A stretch of 64,000 bases of DNA from Mesorhizobium sp. NZP2298 (GTDB taxonomy: Bacteria; Pseudomonadota; Alphaproteobacteria; Rhizobiales; Rhizobiaceae): positions 6,708,001 through 6,772,000 of the forward strand of contig NZ_CP033365.1 of assembly GCF_013170825.1 (NCBI RefSeq), given 5' to 3'. Position 1 is the stretch's first letter. Each line of letters begins with the position of its first letter. Shown one piece after another: positions 42,860 to 52,002 of this stretch. The notes beneath the pieces were generated by a model. It saw only the letters and a list, made by a program, of their open reading frames with translations, did not search any database and was not told where the DNA came from. The position numbers were made by a program, and so were the translations under genes.

Positions 42860-43183
42860 TCAGTCGGCCGGGTTCCAGATGACGGCGTAGGTGTCTTGAT
42901 CGTCTTGGCCGGCGGCGCGGCCGAGATTGGCGTAGAGCTTACGCGGACCGAACTCCGGTGCGGCGATGGACAAGCTCACATAGTCGTTGCCGGAAGTCTC
43001 CCCGGTTCGGATCCAGCCGGCGCCGACCTCCACGCCCTGCGTCAGCACCCGGAAGTCGGGATGGTTGTCGGCGGACTTGCTCCGATTGGGCACGATGTCG
43101 ATGTCGGCGCGGACGCTGAGTGTCCTGAGCTGGCCTTTGTAGCTGCCGTTTTCCTGCTTGTTGACGTAACCGATCGCGGTCAT
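42860..43183 (-). CDS. DUF736 family protein
   Basis: A 107-residue protein starting MTAIGYVNKQENGSYKGQLR and continuing with HPDFRVLTQGVEVGAGWIRT and YVSLSIAAPEFGPRKLYANL. This is the DUF736 family, small soluble proteins almost always found on conjugative elements of alphaproteobacteria. It lies 137 bp upstream of rdfS in the same direction. The function is unknown; some link to DNA transfer or its control is assumed from context. Confidence 0.85.
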   Translation of the reverse strand: MTAIGYVNKQENGSYKGQLRTLSVRADIDIVPNRSKSADNHPDFRVLTQGVEVGAGWIRTGETSGNDYVSLSIAAPEFGPRKLYANLGRAAGQDDQDTYAVIWNPAD

Positions 43184-43790
43184 TTTCCTGTCTCCTTCTG
43201 CTGTCGCCGGGGACCATTCCCCTGCGATGGCGGACCGTGATGGGCGCGTCCGGACCGCCCGAACCCGGCAGGGCCGCAGCGGCAGCGAAGGACCCGAGCG
43301 GGCAGCTTTTTTGAAGCGAAGCGGCGCGAGGAAGCCGCGTCATGCGGCGGGGAAAAAAGCTGGTGGCGAGGGTTTCGGGCGGGCTGGAACCGCCCATAGG
43401 TCAATGAGCCAGCCGCAGGGGAATGGCCCTCAAGACGTGTGGGGACAGGTCGCGTGATCGGGTGAGCACAACAAACGATCGGAACGCGTGCGGCGGGTTC
43501 CGCACGCTCAACACCGTGCCGGATCGATAAATGTGCCCGTGCACCGGAAGCTCCAGCAGGCATCTCGGCGTGGTAATCGAGCACTGACAAGGGCGAGCTT
43601 TGGCGGCCGGATGTTGTTGCCGGAGGCGGGGTCCAAGGGACGGAACGTGCAGCCAACGCGCCCCGGAGAGGCGCCAACCCTCGGCTATCGACGAGCCGCC
43701 TCGGCATGGCGGACTCATTCGAGGGTAAACAGCGACTGGGCCTTGGTCGAAATCCGCATCAGCAGGTTCCCGTGGAGCGAAACCGATCGT
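43184..43790 (-). other. High-GC stretch without a supported gene
   Basis: Frames are open on both strands (for example 43180-43707 and 43401-43718 minus), but none shows a recognised domain. The part just upstream of the DUF736 start should hold its promoter. Probably eroded element DNA. Confidence 0.35.
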
Positions 43791-43800
43791 CTAGGCGTGA

Positions 43801-43895
43801 TCGAGGAATTCGACCACATTGATACCGATTGCCTTCGCGAGGTCCGCCTGGCTGAGACCAGACGCTTTCCTTTGATCGACGCGGACATGCCCGGG
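43801..43895 (-). pseudogene. XRE-type HTH remnant
   Basis: On the minus strand one frame reads RVDQRKASGLSQADLAKAIG, then INVVEFLDHA and a stop. The SQADLAKAIG segment is the typical recognition-helix area of an XRE regulator. No start codon or upstream domain is visible and the fragment is only about 30 codons. I read it as the relic of a small regulator gene. Confidence 0.4.
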
Positions 43896-43899
43896 TGAT

Positions 43900-44755
43900 C
43901 GGCCAGCCGCCATCCGCTAAGGTTAGGTCGTTCCTAGCGGCGCGGCGGGCACAGCTGAGCCCGCGTCCGAAGTGACGAGGAAAGGGTGTTGCTCCCCCGA
44001 TTTCCGAAGAAGGCCACGGGTTGCAATTGCCCCCGTACCGGCAGACCGGCCGTCGCGATGTTGTGGTCGCGCTTGCGACATTCTTGTCCGCCTTCGGAAC
44101 ACAACAATGTTTTCGGATAGGCGCGCACGAGGGAGCAAATCAAGGTATCTCAATCATGCAAACACCGTGACGCCCAGCCGAACTCGATCCTCACCCCGTG
44201 GAGACCGGCGCGCGCCGTGCTGAAGAGCTCGAAGGTGTCAAAGGCCTTCCTAGACAGAGGGAGCAGCAACAGCGCGATGGTAGAGGCGCGACGGCCGCGT
44301 CTTCGAAAGTTCCCAGCCTGCGCACGCAATTACACGCTAGAGACAAAGCCCTACGCGGTCGATGCAGTGCCCGCCAGCGTGCGGCAATGCATCGGCTCGG
44401 CCCGTCGGGAACGGTTTTCGTCTTCCCTAGCCGGTGCGGAAGTTCTGACTACTCCACAGTACAGCACCTTTGCTCGGTCCGGGTGACCAAGCGATTGTGC
44501 GGCGCGCGCGGTCTCGGTCAAGGCACGGCGCCCTGCTCAAGCCGACAGGGCTTCGGCAAAAGATAGTCCGATTCGGTGCCCCCAAATGAAATGGCATAGC
44601 GCTTGCTGTTATCCGTTAGAGCCCATCAAAGCACGTAGAAAGCTATGAACAGAACCATGGCAAAAACGCGAAGTTCCATACAAGCGCCCAAGGAGACCGT
44701 GCACATTTGCGCCGAACGTCCCCTCCAGACGTCCCTGCTCCGGTATCTGATTTGC
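43900..44755 (+). other. About 850 bp of decayed DNA, no gene recognised
   Basis: Several short frames exist on both strands (such as 44198-44566 +), without motifs or convincing starts. The next stretch downstream is a clear rpoN relic, so this may be part of the same decayed segment. Confidence 0.4.
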
Positions 44756-44805
44756 AATGGCTGGTTCGAGACTGACGGAGCCGTGGCGCTCGCCCCAATT
44801 GTCGC

Positions 44806-45235
44806 TTACCCGCCTCCGCCGCCAGGAGGATGCCTTTTGGAACACGGCTCGACCAATTGCGGCCTCTCGGTCTCAGGACTGTCGCCGACGCGATCAACGT
44901 GCATCAGGCGACGGTAAGCCAGGTGACGTCGAACAAATACATGCTGACCCCGCGCGAAGTGTTCGAACTGAGGTATTTTTTCACCGTCGCGAGCGCGTCC
45001 TCCCAAGGTGGCGACGCGCGGTCCCCCCCGAAGCTGTCCGCCATCGGATCAAGGCGACAATCGCCGACGAATCGCAAGATGACGTGCTTTCCGACGACGA
45101 CATCGTCGTCCGGCCCAAGGAAAGGGCCATCGATTTGCGCGCCGCACCGTCACAAAATATCGCGAAGCGATGAACATCCCCTCGTCCGTGCAATGCCGCA
45201 GGGAATGGCGCTTCTGGCGTTAATGCGGGTCAACG
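44806..45235 (+). pseudogene. rpoN: RpoN (sigma-54) C-terminal remnant
   Basis: Three frames in succession give the C-terminal domain of sigma-54. The first bears RQEDAFW near 44820. The second has LRPLGLRTVADAINVHQATV, then SQVTSNKYMLTPREVFELRY and FFTVASASSQGG. The third has PEAVRHRIKATIADESQDDV. A further switch gives RRTVTKYREAMNIPSSVQ, the RpoN box that binds the -24 promoter element. With at least three frame changes in 400 bp and no N-terminal two thirds, this is a dead copy. A symbiotic second rpoN is known in other rhizobia. Confidence 0.8.
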
Positions 45236-45279
45236 CAGCAACCCGAGTTTGCAGCACATCCAAACTGGAGACCCTGTTG

Positions 45280-46506
45280 ATGACCGAATCCGCTACGGGC
45301 TTCATGGACGGAGTTCTGCATGACCCAAAACAGCCAGATCAACGGTCTGGTCCCGCATGGGGTGCAGTCATTTCGCTTGCCTTAGGGACCTTTGGGCTTG
45401 TGACGGCAGAGTTTCTGCCTGCCAGCGTGCTGACGCCGCTCGCGCATGATCTCTCTATCACCGAGGGTGCAGTTGGACAGGCGCTGACAACGACCGCCAT
45501 CGTGGGGGCGATCTCGGCGCCGACGATGGCCGTCATCACAAGGCCCCTGGACCGCAGGATCGTCATATGGGCGATGACGCTGCTGCTGATCCTGTCGAAC
45601 GTTCTATCGGCCGTCGCGGGGTCGCTGCCGGTTCTCCTGGCCGCCCGCGTCGTGCTCGGCATAGCACTCGGAGGGTTCTGGTCGATTTCGGCAGCGCTGG
45701 CGATGCGGCTCGTTCCAAGTCACCTCCTGCGGCGCGCCATGTCGATCATCCTCACCGGCGTTACCTGCGCTACCGTTTGCGCGGCTCCAATCGGCGCCTA
45801 TGTCGGCGATATCTGGGGATGGCGAACCGCCTTCATGATCGCTGCGGTCGTCGGCGCCGTTACGCTGGTAGTGCAACTCATAACCATTCCGAGGCTGCCT
45901 CCGATTGGAGTGGCCAGCTTCCGCAGTCTGCTGGATGTGGCCAAGAATCCGATGATCAAAGTCGCGATGTTGGTCGTCCTGCTGGTCGCTTCCGGGCACT
46001 TCGCCGGCTTCACCTATATCCGCGCCTTCCTTGAGAAGTTTCCCGCGCTTGATATCGAGACGATCTCGCTCGTGTTGCTCGTCTTTGGCATCGGCGGCTT
46101 CTTCGGCAATTTGGCCGGCGGATTCCTGGCCGAGCACAGCCTCAAGGCAGCCGCGGCCCTGCCGCCCCTGCTCATAGCGATGGCCACTGTCTCGCTGCTG
46201 ACGCTGGGAGCATCGGCTTGGGCCACGGCGATTGCGGTTACCGTATGGGGCTTTGCCTTCGGCGCGGTGCCGGTGGGACTGCAGACATGGATGGTGCTGC
46301 ACGCCGCTCCCGAGCAGGCCGAAAGCGCCGGTGGGCTGATGGCCGCAACGTTCCAGGTGGCCATCGCAGCGGGCGCGATTTTCGGCGGACTGCTGATGGA
46401 CAATGCCGGCGTCGCCAGTTCCCTTGCCTACAGCGCCGTTGCCTCGTTCCTCGGCGCCCTGACAGTGTTCTTGCTCGGCCCGAAGCGCGAACCTCAGACC
46501 ACCTGA
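45280..46506 (+). CDS. MFS efflux transporter (NepI/AraJ-like)
   Basis: The frame is open from 44830 through the rpoN relic, but ATG 45280 with GGAG about 9 bases before it begins MTESATGFMDGVLHDPKQPD and suits the family, giving 408 residues. Twelve membrane segments are visible. Characteristic stretches are FGLVTAEFLPASVLTPLAHD and ARVVLGIALGGFWSISAALA, as in the DHA1 group including purine nucleoside exporter NepI and arabinose exporter AraJ. Substrate cannot be told from sequence. It is the only intact gene between 43.2 and 47.2 kb. Confidence 0.8.
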   Translation: MTESATGFMDGVLHDPKQPDQRSGPAWGAVISLALGTFGLVTAEFLPASVLTPLAHDLSITEGAVGQALTTTAIVGAISAPTMAVITRPLDRRIVIWAMTLLLILSNVLSAVAGSLPVLLAARVVLGIALGGFWSISAALAMRLVPSHLLRRAMSIILTGVTCATVCAAPIGAYVGDIWGWRTAFMIAAVVGAVTLVVQLITIPRLPPIGVASFRSLLDVAKNPMIKVAMLVVLLVASGHFAGFTYIRAFLEKFPALDIETISLVLLVFGIGGFFGNLAGGFLAEHSLKAAAALPPLLIAMATVSLLTLGASAWATAIAVTVWGFAFGAVPVGLQTWMVLHAAPEQAESAGGLMAATFQVAIAAGAIFGGLLMDNAGVASSLAYSAVASFLGALTVFLLGPKREPQTT

Positions 46507-46985
46507 CAGAGAGGCCATCAGTGCAGCGCGGGAAAGATGCAATCATCAGCCGCGCGGTGCGATCCTACGCACGATTTTTGGCGGTTGCAGGCCTCGTCTC
46601 CGGGTGATCGGACGCTGTTGTCCGGTCGATTTCGACCGGCGGGGGCGTTTCGAATGATGGTGCCGACGAGAGAACCTAAGAGTGCGGGACCGAACCGGAC
46701 CGCCTCGTCCGTCGACCGCTCTGGCATGGCGACGCGGTCTATGCGGCTCTGTCTTGCGGCGAGCATCGGGCGGATCGCGCGCCTGATCTCTTACATGAAG
46801 CTCGGGGCCGAACATGCCCCGCAGCTTCTGATTCGGCCCGAAATAGAGGATCGTTCGGCGATATCGTAGTTGTATTCACCAACTGTGATCCAGCCGCGAT
46901 TGAACGTCGACAGCCCCGCGGGACGGATTTCCAGCGGCGGAATCTCAAGCGCCGCCTGCCCTTGGTAAGGCGGCTTACCGGAATT
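46507..46985 (+). other. Stretch without a recognised gene
   Basis: Open frames on both strands (46537-46869 +, 46546-46815 -) lack motifs. A minus frame reaching into the nifQ remnant includes WITVGEYNYDIAERSSISGR, which may be a fused piece of some other protein; I cannot identify it. Confidence 0.35.
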
Positions 46986-46989
46986 CGGC

Positions 46990-47165
46990 AGGAGGACGAG
47001 ACGAGTTATCTCACGCTCAGTATCCCCGCAATTCGGTGCGGCGCATGGCGAAAACCTTCAGCCTCGCATAGCTTGCGGTAAAAGTACTTCTTCCACTTCA
47101 TGTTTTTGGTGTTGCCGGCTGCCAGCGTGGGGAAACACGTGGCACGCCGTCATGCAAAATCATCG
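46990..47165 (-). pseudogene. nifQ: NifQ remnant
   Basis: On the minus strand a frame reads CFPTLAAGNTKNMKWKKYFY, then RKLCEAEGF. NMKWKK.FYR.LCE.EG is the conserved C-terminal region of NifQ, which serves molybdenum entry into the nitrogenase cofactor. A shift of one base then gives CAAPNCGDTEREI, the start of the NifQ cysteine cluster. Stops and frame changes on either side and the absence of the N-terminal part mean the gene is dead. Assignment rests on remembered family motifs. Confidence 0.55.
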
Positions 47166-47254
47166 AATGTGCGTCAGACCCAATTTTGCACGCCGGTTCG
47201 CACCCGTATGAGGCGCTGAGTAAATCTAGACTGAGACCAGGAGTGCCCGCGACT

Positions 47255-48160
47255 TCACATGCGGGATGCCTCCTGCAACATTATCTGCCGCATCCAGATG
47301 CTTGCCGGATCACTGTTGTGGAGGGTGGGCCATTGGACGGCCTCGGTGAACGTGGGTAGTGGCCGCGGAAGTTCGATGATCCGCAAGGGGAAGGTTTTTT
47401 TGAAATGCTGAACCAGCCGGAAGGGCATGGTCGCTATCCGAGCTGTGCCTGAGACCATCGGCGGGATCATGCTAAAGGCCTGTACGACGATCTCAACACG
47501 TCTCTTGAGACCATGCTCAAGCAAAAACTGTTCCTCGATGGATGGCATCTGGGCACCGCCGACCCTGAACGCAATGTGTTTCATCGACACGTATCTCTCG
47601 AATGTAAGCTGACGTGGCAACTGCTTGTTCGTGGGGCAGCCCACGCACACGAATGTCTCGTCGAACAGCGCCGCTCTTGGATGGGCGCTCGACATGAAAA
47701 ATTCCGGAAGAATCACAAAATCGACGTCACCGCGCCGGAGAAGCTCATCGGGGTCGTTGTCGAGCGGCCGCAATTCGAAGCTGACGGCGGGTGCTTCGCG
47801 CGCAACCCGCTCCACGACCTTTTCAAAAAACACGAGTGTGGCGAAATCGGAAAGAATGATCCTGAAGCGGCGATCGGATTGAGCCGGATTAAACGGATCC
47901 CAAGAAATAATCGAGCATTGGATGTGCAAGAGTGCGCCACGAACTGCGGGGGCGAGTGTTTCCGCACGCGGGGTTAGAACGCGTTCGCGGCCGCTCATCG
48001 TAAACAGTTCATCGTTGAAATAGTCGCGCAGCCGGGCGACGGCCGCGCTCATGGCCGGCTGACTAAGGTTGATGCTGCTTGCCGCGGCCGTGAGGTTGCG
48101 CGCGGTCAGCAGTGCGTCGAGCACGACGAGAAGGTTCAGATCAAGGCCTTTGAAACGCAT
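47255..48160 (-). CDS. nodD: NodD, LysR-type nod gene activator, copy 1
   Basis: A 301-residue LysR-type regulator starting [20 protein letters not shown], with the NodD HTH ([20 protein letters not shown]) and effector domain ([20 protein letters not shown]). It is about 90% alike by eye to the second nodD at 50231. NodD binds nod boxes and, with plant flavonoids, activates nod operons. A degenerate nod box lies just upstream, reading away from the gene in the usual divergent layout, but the operon beyond it is only relics. It ends ILLQEASRM, shorter than copy 2. Confidence 0.92.
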   Translation of the reverse strand: MRFKGLDLNLLVVLDALLTARNLTAAASSINLSQPAMSAAVARLRDYFNDELFTMSGRERVLTPRAETLAPAVRGALLHIQCSIISWDPFNPAQSDRRFRIILSDFATLVFFEKVVERVAREAPAVSFELRPLDNDPDELLRRGDVDFVILPEFFMSSAHPRAALFDETFVCVGCPTNKQLPRQLTFERYVSMKHIAFRVGGAQMPSIEEQFLLEHGLKRRVEIVVQAFSMIPPMVSGTARIATMPFRLVQHFKKTFPLRIIELPRPLPTFTEAVQWPTLHNSDPASIWMRQIMLQEASRM

Positions 48161-48169
48161 GCCTCATCT

Positions 48170-48216
48170 GTCCGTAACGTGGTTGTTTGTCATCGTGACC
48201 ATTATGGGCGCTCGTT
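48170..48216 (+). promoter_or_regulatory. Degenerate nod box upstream of nodD copy 1
   Basis: The sequence GTCCGTAACGTGGTTGTTTG followed by TCATCGTGACCATTATGG aligns base by base with the first two thirds of the intact nod box at 55005-55053 (ATCCGCAACGTGGATGCTTG, TCATCGAAACAATCGATTTT). The last third has decayed. It reads + strand, away from nodD, towards a nodA/nodB relic. Probably weak or inactive, though NodD may still bind the conserved half. Confidence 0.6.
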
Positions 48217-48359
48217 TACGGTCCCACTCAGAGGTGTTGTGTCCCGACCTGCCGCCCGCGCGCGTGGAGGACGTGCTCGTCGTAGTTATGGGGATAGCGC
48301 GGCCGATGAGCGAATGGCCGACCGGTACAACGGTCGATCGGATAGGTCCGGAGCTATGA
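48207..48359 (+). pseudogene. nodA: nodA 3' remnant
   Basis: The frame reads PDLPPARVEDVLVVVMGIAR, then PMSEWPTGTTVDRIGPEL and stop, matching the last ~45 residues of the intact NodA at 63349 ([38 protein letters not shown]). The first three quarters of nodA are gone; the relic is joined almost directly to the degenerate nod box. This is an internal deletion of a nodA copy. Confidence 0.85.
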
Positions 48360-48394
48360 AACATGTCGATTACAGATGCGAATTTTTCACGTGA
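48357..48394 (+). pseudogene. nodB: nodB 5' remnant
   Basis: An ATG overlapping the TGA of the nodA relic begins MKHVDYRCEFFT and stops after 12 codons. MKH-DY is the usual start of NodB in rhizobia, and the ATGA overlap is the classical nodA-nodB junction. The rest of nodB is missing; the end of the convergent nolL gene follows at once. Confidence 0.65.
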
Positions 48395-49516
48395 CTAATT
48401 GATTACAGATTGAGATTTGAGCAGACTTGGGCGTGGCGGCGCTCCGACAACGATCCGCGACACATATCCGAGGTTGCGCGCAATACTGCGAATTGCCATC
48501 GCTATGACGACAATCGCCACTCCAAGCACAGTTGCGAAGGCGATTCTGGTCGTGAGATTCCAGACTTCTCCAAACTGTATCAAATCCATGAGGCGAAACA
48601 CGGCACCCTGGACCAGGTAAAGCAGCAGCGTGCTCTGACCAAGCTGCACCGCGACGAAGCGAGCTACTCTAGTCGAATAGACAAGTCTCCAGCATTGGAA
48701 CATAGACTGCATTGCTACTGCAGAAGCCGCCAAAGAGCCAGAGAACATCAGAAAAACTTGTTTAGCTGACTGTTCATCATGAATTAAAACGAGATTATTG
48801 TAGGCATAAGTCTCCTTGCCCCACCCGAGGAAGCATATGAAAGCCGCTATCGAAAGTAAGACAACAAAAATCCATTTGTAACGCCAGATGACGCCATTCT
48901 GCCATCCGATCGGCTGGGCAAACAGGAACCCTAAACAATAAAATGGGTAGGTGTATTTTAACAACGGGGTTATTGATAACGTGATGGGTGCGAATACGAC
49001 CGCAATTGCAGATGCGCTTATGATCCATATCGATAGACGGTTGAAAGTTGTAAGAACTCTAATCAGAATGAACGAAATAAATGCCGCCCATATGAACCAG
49101 TAGGTTCCAATAACTTCCGTCGACAAGTCCAGCAATGTGTCGGTTAAACTCTTCGTAGGAAAAATCACTACGAACTTTAACGTCCAAATCAGCGTACACC
49201 AAAAAAGCATTGGCAGTATTAGCTGCATTGCCCGCTCACCGACACCCTGGGTGAACGATTTTCGCAAAATTGCCCCAGAAGAAAGATATCCGCTTATCGC
49301 CATAAAGAGAGGCATATGAAACATGTAGATCGACTTGAAATACGGCGACAACCAGAATGCGTCGGTGCCCTGGTAGATTAAATATTGTAACAGGTGCCCA
49401 ATTATCACCAAAGTAATGAGTATACCTTTGGCGAAATCAAAGCTTAGGTCTCGGTTGTTTGTCCCTGCTGGGCACGAGCCGCGTCCCTTCGTTCCGGCTC
49501 TTATGTGATCAAGCAT
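48395..49516 (-). CDS. nolL: NolL, acyltransferase-3 family Nod-factor O-acetyltransferase
   Basis: A 373-residue integral membrane protein with about ten helices and the acyltransferase-3 pattern: SFDFAKGILITLVIIGHLLQ (with the conserved His), YMFHMPLFMAISGYLSSG and GTYWFIWAAFISFILI. NolL adds acetate to the fucose on the Nod-factor reducing end in M. loti and R. etli; NodX is the nearest relative. Position between two nodD genes matches the published M. loti arrangement, which favours nolL. It lies downstream of a nod box and a decayed nodA copy. GC content is lower than in the neighbours. Confidence 0.8.
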   Translation of the reverse strand: MLDHIRAGTKGRGSCPAGTNNRDLSFDFAKGILITLVIIGHLLQYLIYQGTDAFWLSPYFKSIYMFHMPLFMAISGYLSSGAILRKSFTQGVGERAMQLILPMLFWCTLIWTLKFVVIFPTKSLTDTLLDLSTEVIGTYWFIWAAFISFILIRVLTTFNRLSIWIISASAIAVVFAPITLSITPLLKYTYPFYCLGFLFAQPIGWQNGVIWRYKWIFVVLLSIAAFICFLGWGKETYAYNNLVLIHDEQSAKQVFLMFSGSLAASAVAMQSMFQCWRLVYSTRVARFVAVQLGQSTLLLYLVQGAVFRLMDLIQFGEVWNLTTRIAFATVLGVAIVVIAMAIRSIARNLGYVSRIVVGAPPRPSLLKSQSVIN

Positions 49517-49689
49517 CAGACTCCAGCCTATCTGTTGCAGTTGCTACTTGCCGTTTCTGGGCACGGCGAGCGCGGTGCAAAGGATCGAAAATCACGCGGA
49601 TCGCGGCGTGGTATGGAGGGCCGATTGGCTGCAACCGAGCGGACAAAATCCCAGTGCCTGATCGCAAACCTCGAGCGCATTGGCGGTCG

Positions 49690-50141
49690 CGATCATGTGT
49701 GGCGATGCGAACGCCCGGCACTATGGTCGTCTGGCCGTCTCTGCAGAACCTCTCAAGATGGTTTCGCAACGGGTGCCGAACCATGCCAAAAGCGAATGGA
49801 ATGCCACGCTGCTGCAGCACCGGCCGCATGATGCGGATAGAATGACTCATTCCGTGTCTCTCAAGATCCGGATGCATCCTGTACGATCCGAGTTCGCCTC
49901 CCAAGAAATCAACCTCGCCAACCGTGAAGAAATGGCGCAGCGGGTCCTAGTGAGCTGCTACGCCGTGCACATCAGAGCCGATTGCGCGAACCTTCGGCCC
50001 TGCACCGGCCCAGCTACAACCGCCTGAAAGCCCCTGTCGCCCATAGGCCTTTTGGAAGAAGGCGGAGAGTTCGACATGATCGGCTACTTACAAGTCATTT
50101 CCCAGCACACGCTGCAGAAGCAGTGGCGTGATCGGGCGCAT
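49690..50141 (-). pseudogene. nodA: Decayed nodA copy upstream of nolL
   Basis: From ATG 50141 the start MRP is kept, and pieces of NodA follow in changing frames: VELSAFFQKAYG, SWAGAGP, GVAAH, then MSHSIRIMRPVLQQRGIPFA and FGMVRHPLRNHLERFCRDGQ, up to GVRIATHDR. The intact NodA reads [20 protein letters not shown] at the same place. Stops (for example codon 18) and frame changes make it non-functional. Its nod box is intact, so it now acts as leader for nolL. Confidence 0.85.
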
Positions 50142-50172
50142 GTAAAGTGCGGTCATCTATGCAGCGCCCTGG

Positions 50173-50221
50173 AAGTTTGGTAAAATCGATTGTTTAGATC
50201 GCGAGCATCCACGCTATGGAT
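50173..50221 (-). promoter_or_regulatory. nod box driving the nolL transcript
   Basis: On the minus strand the site reads ATCCATAGCGTGGATGCTCG, then CGATCTAAACAATCGATTTT and ACCAAACTT, a very good match to the nod-box consensus, including the GATG and AAACAATCGATTTTACCAA parts. It lies 9 bp upstream of nodD copy 2 (divergent) and 31 bp before the decayed nodA, so NodD bound here should activate the nolL message and may also affect its own gene. Confidence 0.9.
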
Positions 50222-50230
50222 AAGTGAAAG

Positions 50231-51175
50231 ATGCGCTTCAAGGGCCTTGATCTGAACCTTCTCGTCGTGCTCGACGCACTGCTGACCGAGCGGACCCTCA
50301 CGGCGGCGGCAAGCAGCATCAACCTTAGTCAGCCGGCCATGAGCGCGGCCGTCGCCCGGCTGCGCGACTATTTCAACGATGAACTGTTTACGACGAGCGG
50401 CCGCGAACGCGTTCTAACCCCGCGTGCGGAAGCACTCGCCCCCGCAGTTCGCAGCGCACTGCTAAAAATCCAGTGCTCGATTATCTCTTGGGATCCGTTT
50501 AATCCGGCTCAATCCGATCGCCGTTTCAGGATCATTCTTTCCGATTTCGCCACACTCGTGTTTTTTGAAAAGGTCGTGGAGCGGGTTGCACGCGAAGCAC
50601 CCGCCGTCAGCTTCGAATTGTTGCCTATAGACGACGACCCCGATGAGCTTCTCCGGCGCGGTGACGTCGATTTTCTGATTTTTCCAGAATTGTTCATGTC
50701 AAGTGCCCATCCAAGAGCGGCGCTGTTCGACGACACGCTCGTGTGCGTGGGCTGCTCCACGAACAAGCAGCTGCCACGGCAGCTTACATTCGAGAGATAC
50801 ATGTCGATGAGGCACGTTGCGGTCAAGTTCGGGCGGACGCTGAAGCCCTCCATCGAGGAACAGTTTTTTCTTGAGCATGGTCTCAAGAGACGTGTTGAGA
50901 TCGTTGTGCAGGCCTTTAGCATGATCCCGCCGATGGTCTCAGGCACAGCTCGTATAGCGACCATGCCCTTCCGGCTGGTTCAGCATTTCAAAAAAACCTT
51001 TCCCCTGCGGATCATCGACCTTCCGCTGCCGCTACCCACGTTCACCGAGGCCGTTCAATGGCCCGCCCTTCACAACAGTGATCCGGCAAGCATCTGGCTG
51101 CGAGAGATATTGCTACAGGAGGCGTCTCGAATGACTTCTCCGGGGGACGCCAAAAGGCGCCCCAGGCAGCCCTAA
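50231..51175 (+). CDS. nodD: NodD, LysR-type nod gene activator, copy 2
   Basis: A 314-residue NodD starting [20 protein letters not shown]. The HTH and most of the effector domain are nearly the same as in copy 1, with scattered changes in the ligand-binding part ([20 protein letters not shown] here, against [20 protein letters not shown]). Such changes may alter flavonoid response. The tail has 13 extra residues ([13 protein letters not shown]). Divergent from the nolL nod box. NodD proteins act as DNA-bound activators in the cytoplasm. Confidence 0.92.
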   Translation: MRFKGLDLNLLVVLDALLTERTLTAAASSINLSQPAMSAAVARLRDYFNDELFTTSGRERVLTPRAEALAPAVRSALLKIQCSIISWDPFNPAQSDRRFRIILSDFATLVFFEKVVERVAREAPAVSFELLPIDDDPDELLRRGDVDFLIFPELFMSSAHPRAALFDDTLVCVGCSTNKQLPRQLTFERYMSMRHVAVKFGRTLKPSIEEQFFLEHGLKRRVEIVVQAFSMIPPMVSGTARIATMPFRLVQHFKKTFPLRIIDLPLPLPTFTEAVQWPALHNSDPASIWLREILLQEASRMTSPGDAKRRPRQP

Positions 51176-51189
51176 TTTACTCCCGCATC

Positions 51190-52002
51190 TCACGCCGGCA
51201 CTCGCGTCAATAGCCCGTGTCGGAAGAGAGCGATGCTCGCGGCAAGTGCGCCTGCGAGGTCGTCCAGCGGGTGGGCTGCATCGACAAACGGTGCGAATGA
51301 GAAGGGCCCCCCATAGCCGCCATCAAGCAGCGCCCGGATCTGGCTGCCATTGTCGGAACCGACTAGGACGCGATCCGGGTAAATCCAGTGGATCGGATCG
51401 TTCACGCTTGAAATGTGGACGAGACCGGTCAGCTCGGAGGAGAAGAACGTCTCCCCGGCAAGCGTGTGGTGGAACGTGTCGTGCACGAGGCGGAAGACGG
51501 ATTGGCCATCAATGGCGGCAATGGCCTTAGCCGCTTCGTTCTTCGATCGAAGCGAGCAGGTCCGGAAGCCCAGCGGCTCGATGAGACCGATCAGACCGCG
51601 CGACTGGAGGATCGGCTTGAGCGCCTTCAAGGCGACGCGGAGATCGCCCCGGCGCTCGACATTGGCGGGCCAGGAGCCGCCGTTGACCGGCACCAGCATG
51701 AGCGTCTTGGCTCCGCAGGCCGCTGCATAATCGGCGAGCTTGCTCGCCTCGGCCCTGCGGGCGGGGGTCCACTCATTGAAGCGCTGGAGGGCATTGACGG
51801 AAATAATCCCAACGCCTGTGTCGGCGGCCGCAGACCGGACGTCCGCCGCCGGCAGGCCGCGTGCAATAGCATTGCTGCCCGGTTGGCTGCGGATCTGGAC
51901 ATCGGTTAGGCCCTGGTCGCGGGCAAAAGCGAAAAGTGCCCTGACGTCAAGTCCGGGCGTCGCCAAATAATCGAGTGCAAAGCGGGGCGATGCTTCGCGC
52001 AT
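51190..52002 (-). CDS. TIM-barrel sugar phosphate isomerase/epimerase (MocC/IolE-like)
   Basis: The frame is open to 52092; ATG 52002 (MREASPRFALDYLATPGLDV) has GGAAGGAAAG ahead and is preferred, giving 270 residues. The xylose-isomerase-like TIM barrel shows FARDQGLTDVQIRS, YAAACGAKTLMLVPVNGG, LIEPLGFRTCSL with a metal-binding Glu, LVHDTFHH and LVHISSV. Relatives act on inositol and rhizopine (IolE, IolI, MocC), but the substrate is open. It lies convergent with nodD copy 2, with only 14 bp between, and is not obviously a nod gene. Confidence 0.72.
   Translation of the reverse strand: MREASPRFALDYLATPGLDVRALFAFARDQGLTDVQIRSQPGSNAIARGLPAADVRSAAADTGVGIISVNALQRFNEWTPARRAEASKLADYAAACGAKTLMLVPVNGGSWPANVERRGDLRVALKALKPILQSRGLIGLIEPLGFRTCSLRSKNEAAKAIAAIDGQSVFRLVHDTFHHTLAGETFFSSELTGLVHISSVNDPIHWIYPDRVLVGSDNGSQIRALLDGGYGGPFSFAPFVDAAHPLDDLAGALAASIALFRHGLLTRVPA

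Noticed and set aside
45604..46542. 312-codon minus frame opposite the MFS gene
   Set aside because: Composition is His/Arg/Gln-rich with no domain, while the + strand shows twelve membrane segments.
48395..49516. Calling the acyltransferase nodX or nodL
   Set aside because: NodL is a small soluble hexapeptide-repeat enzyme. NodX is the same family, but the position between nodD copies matches nolL of M. loti.
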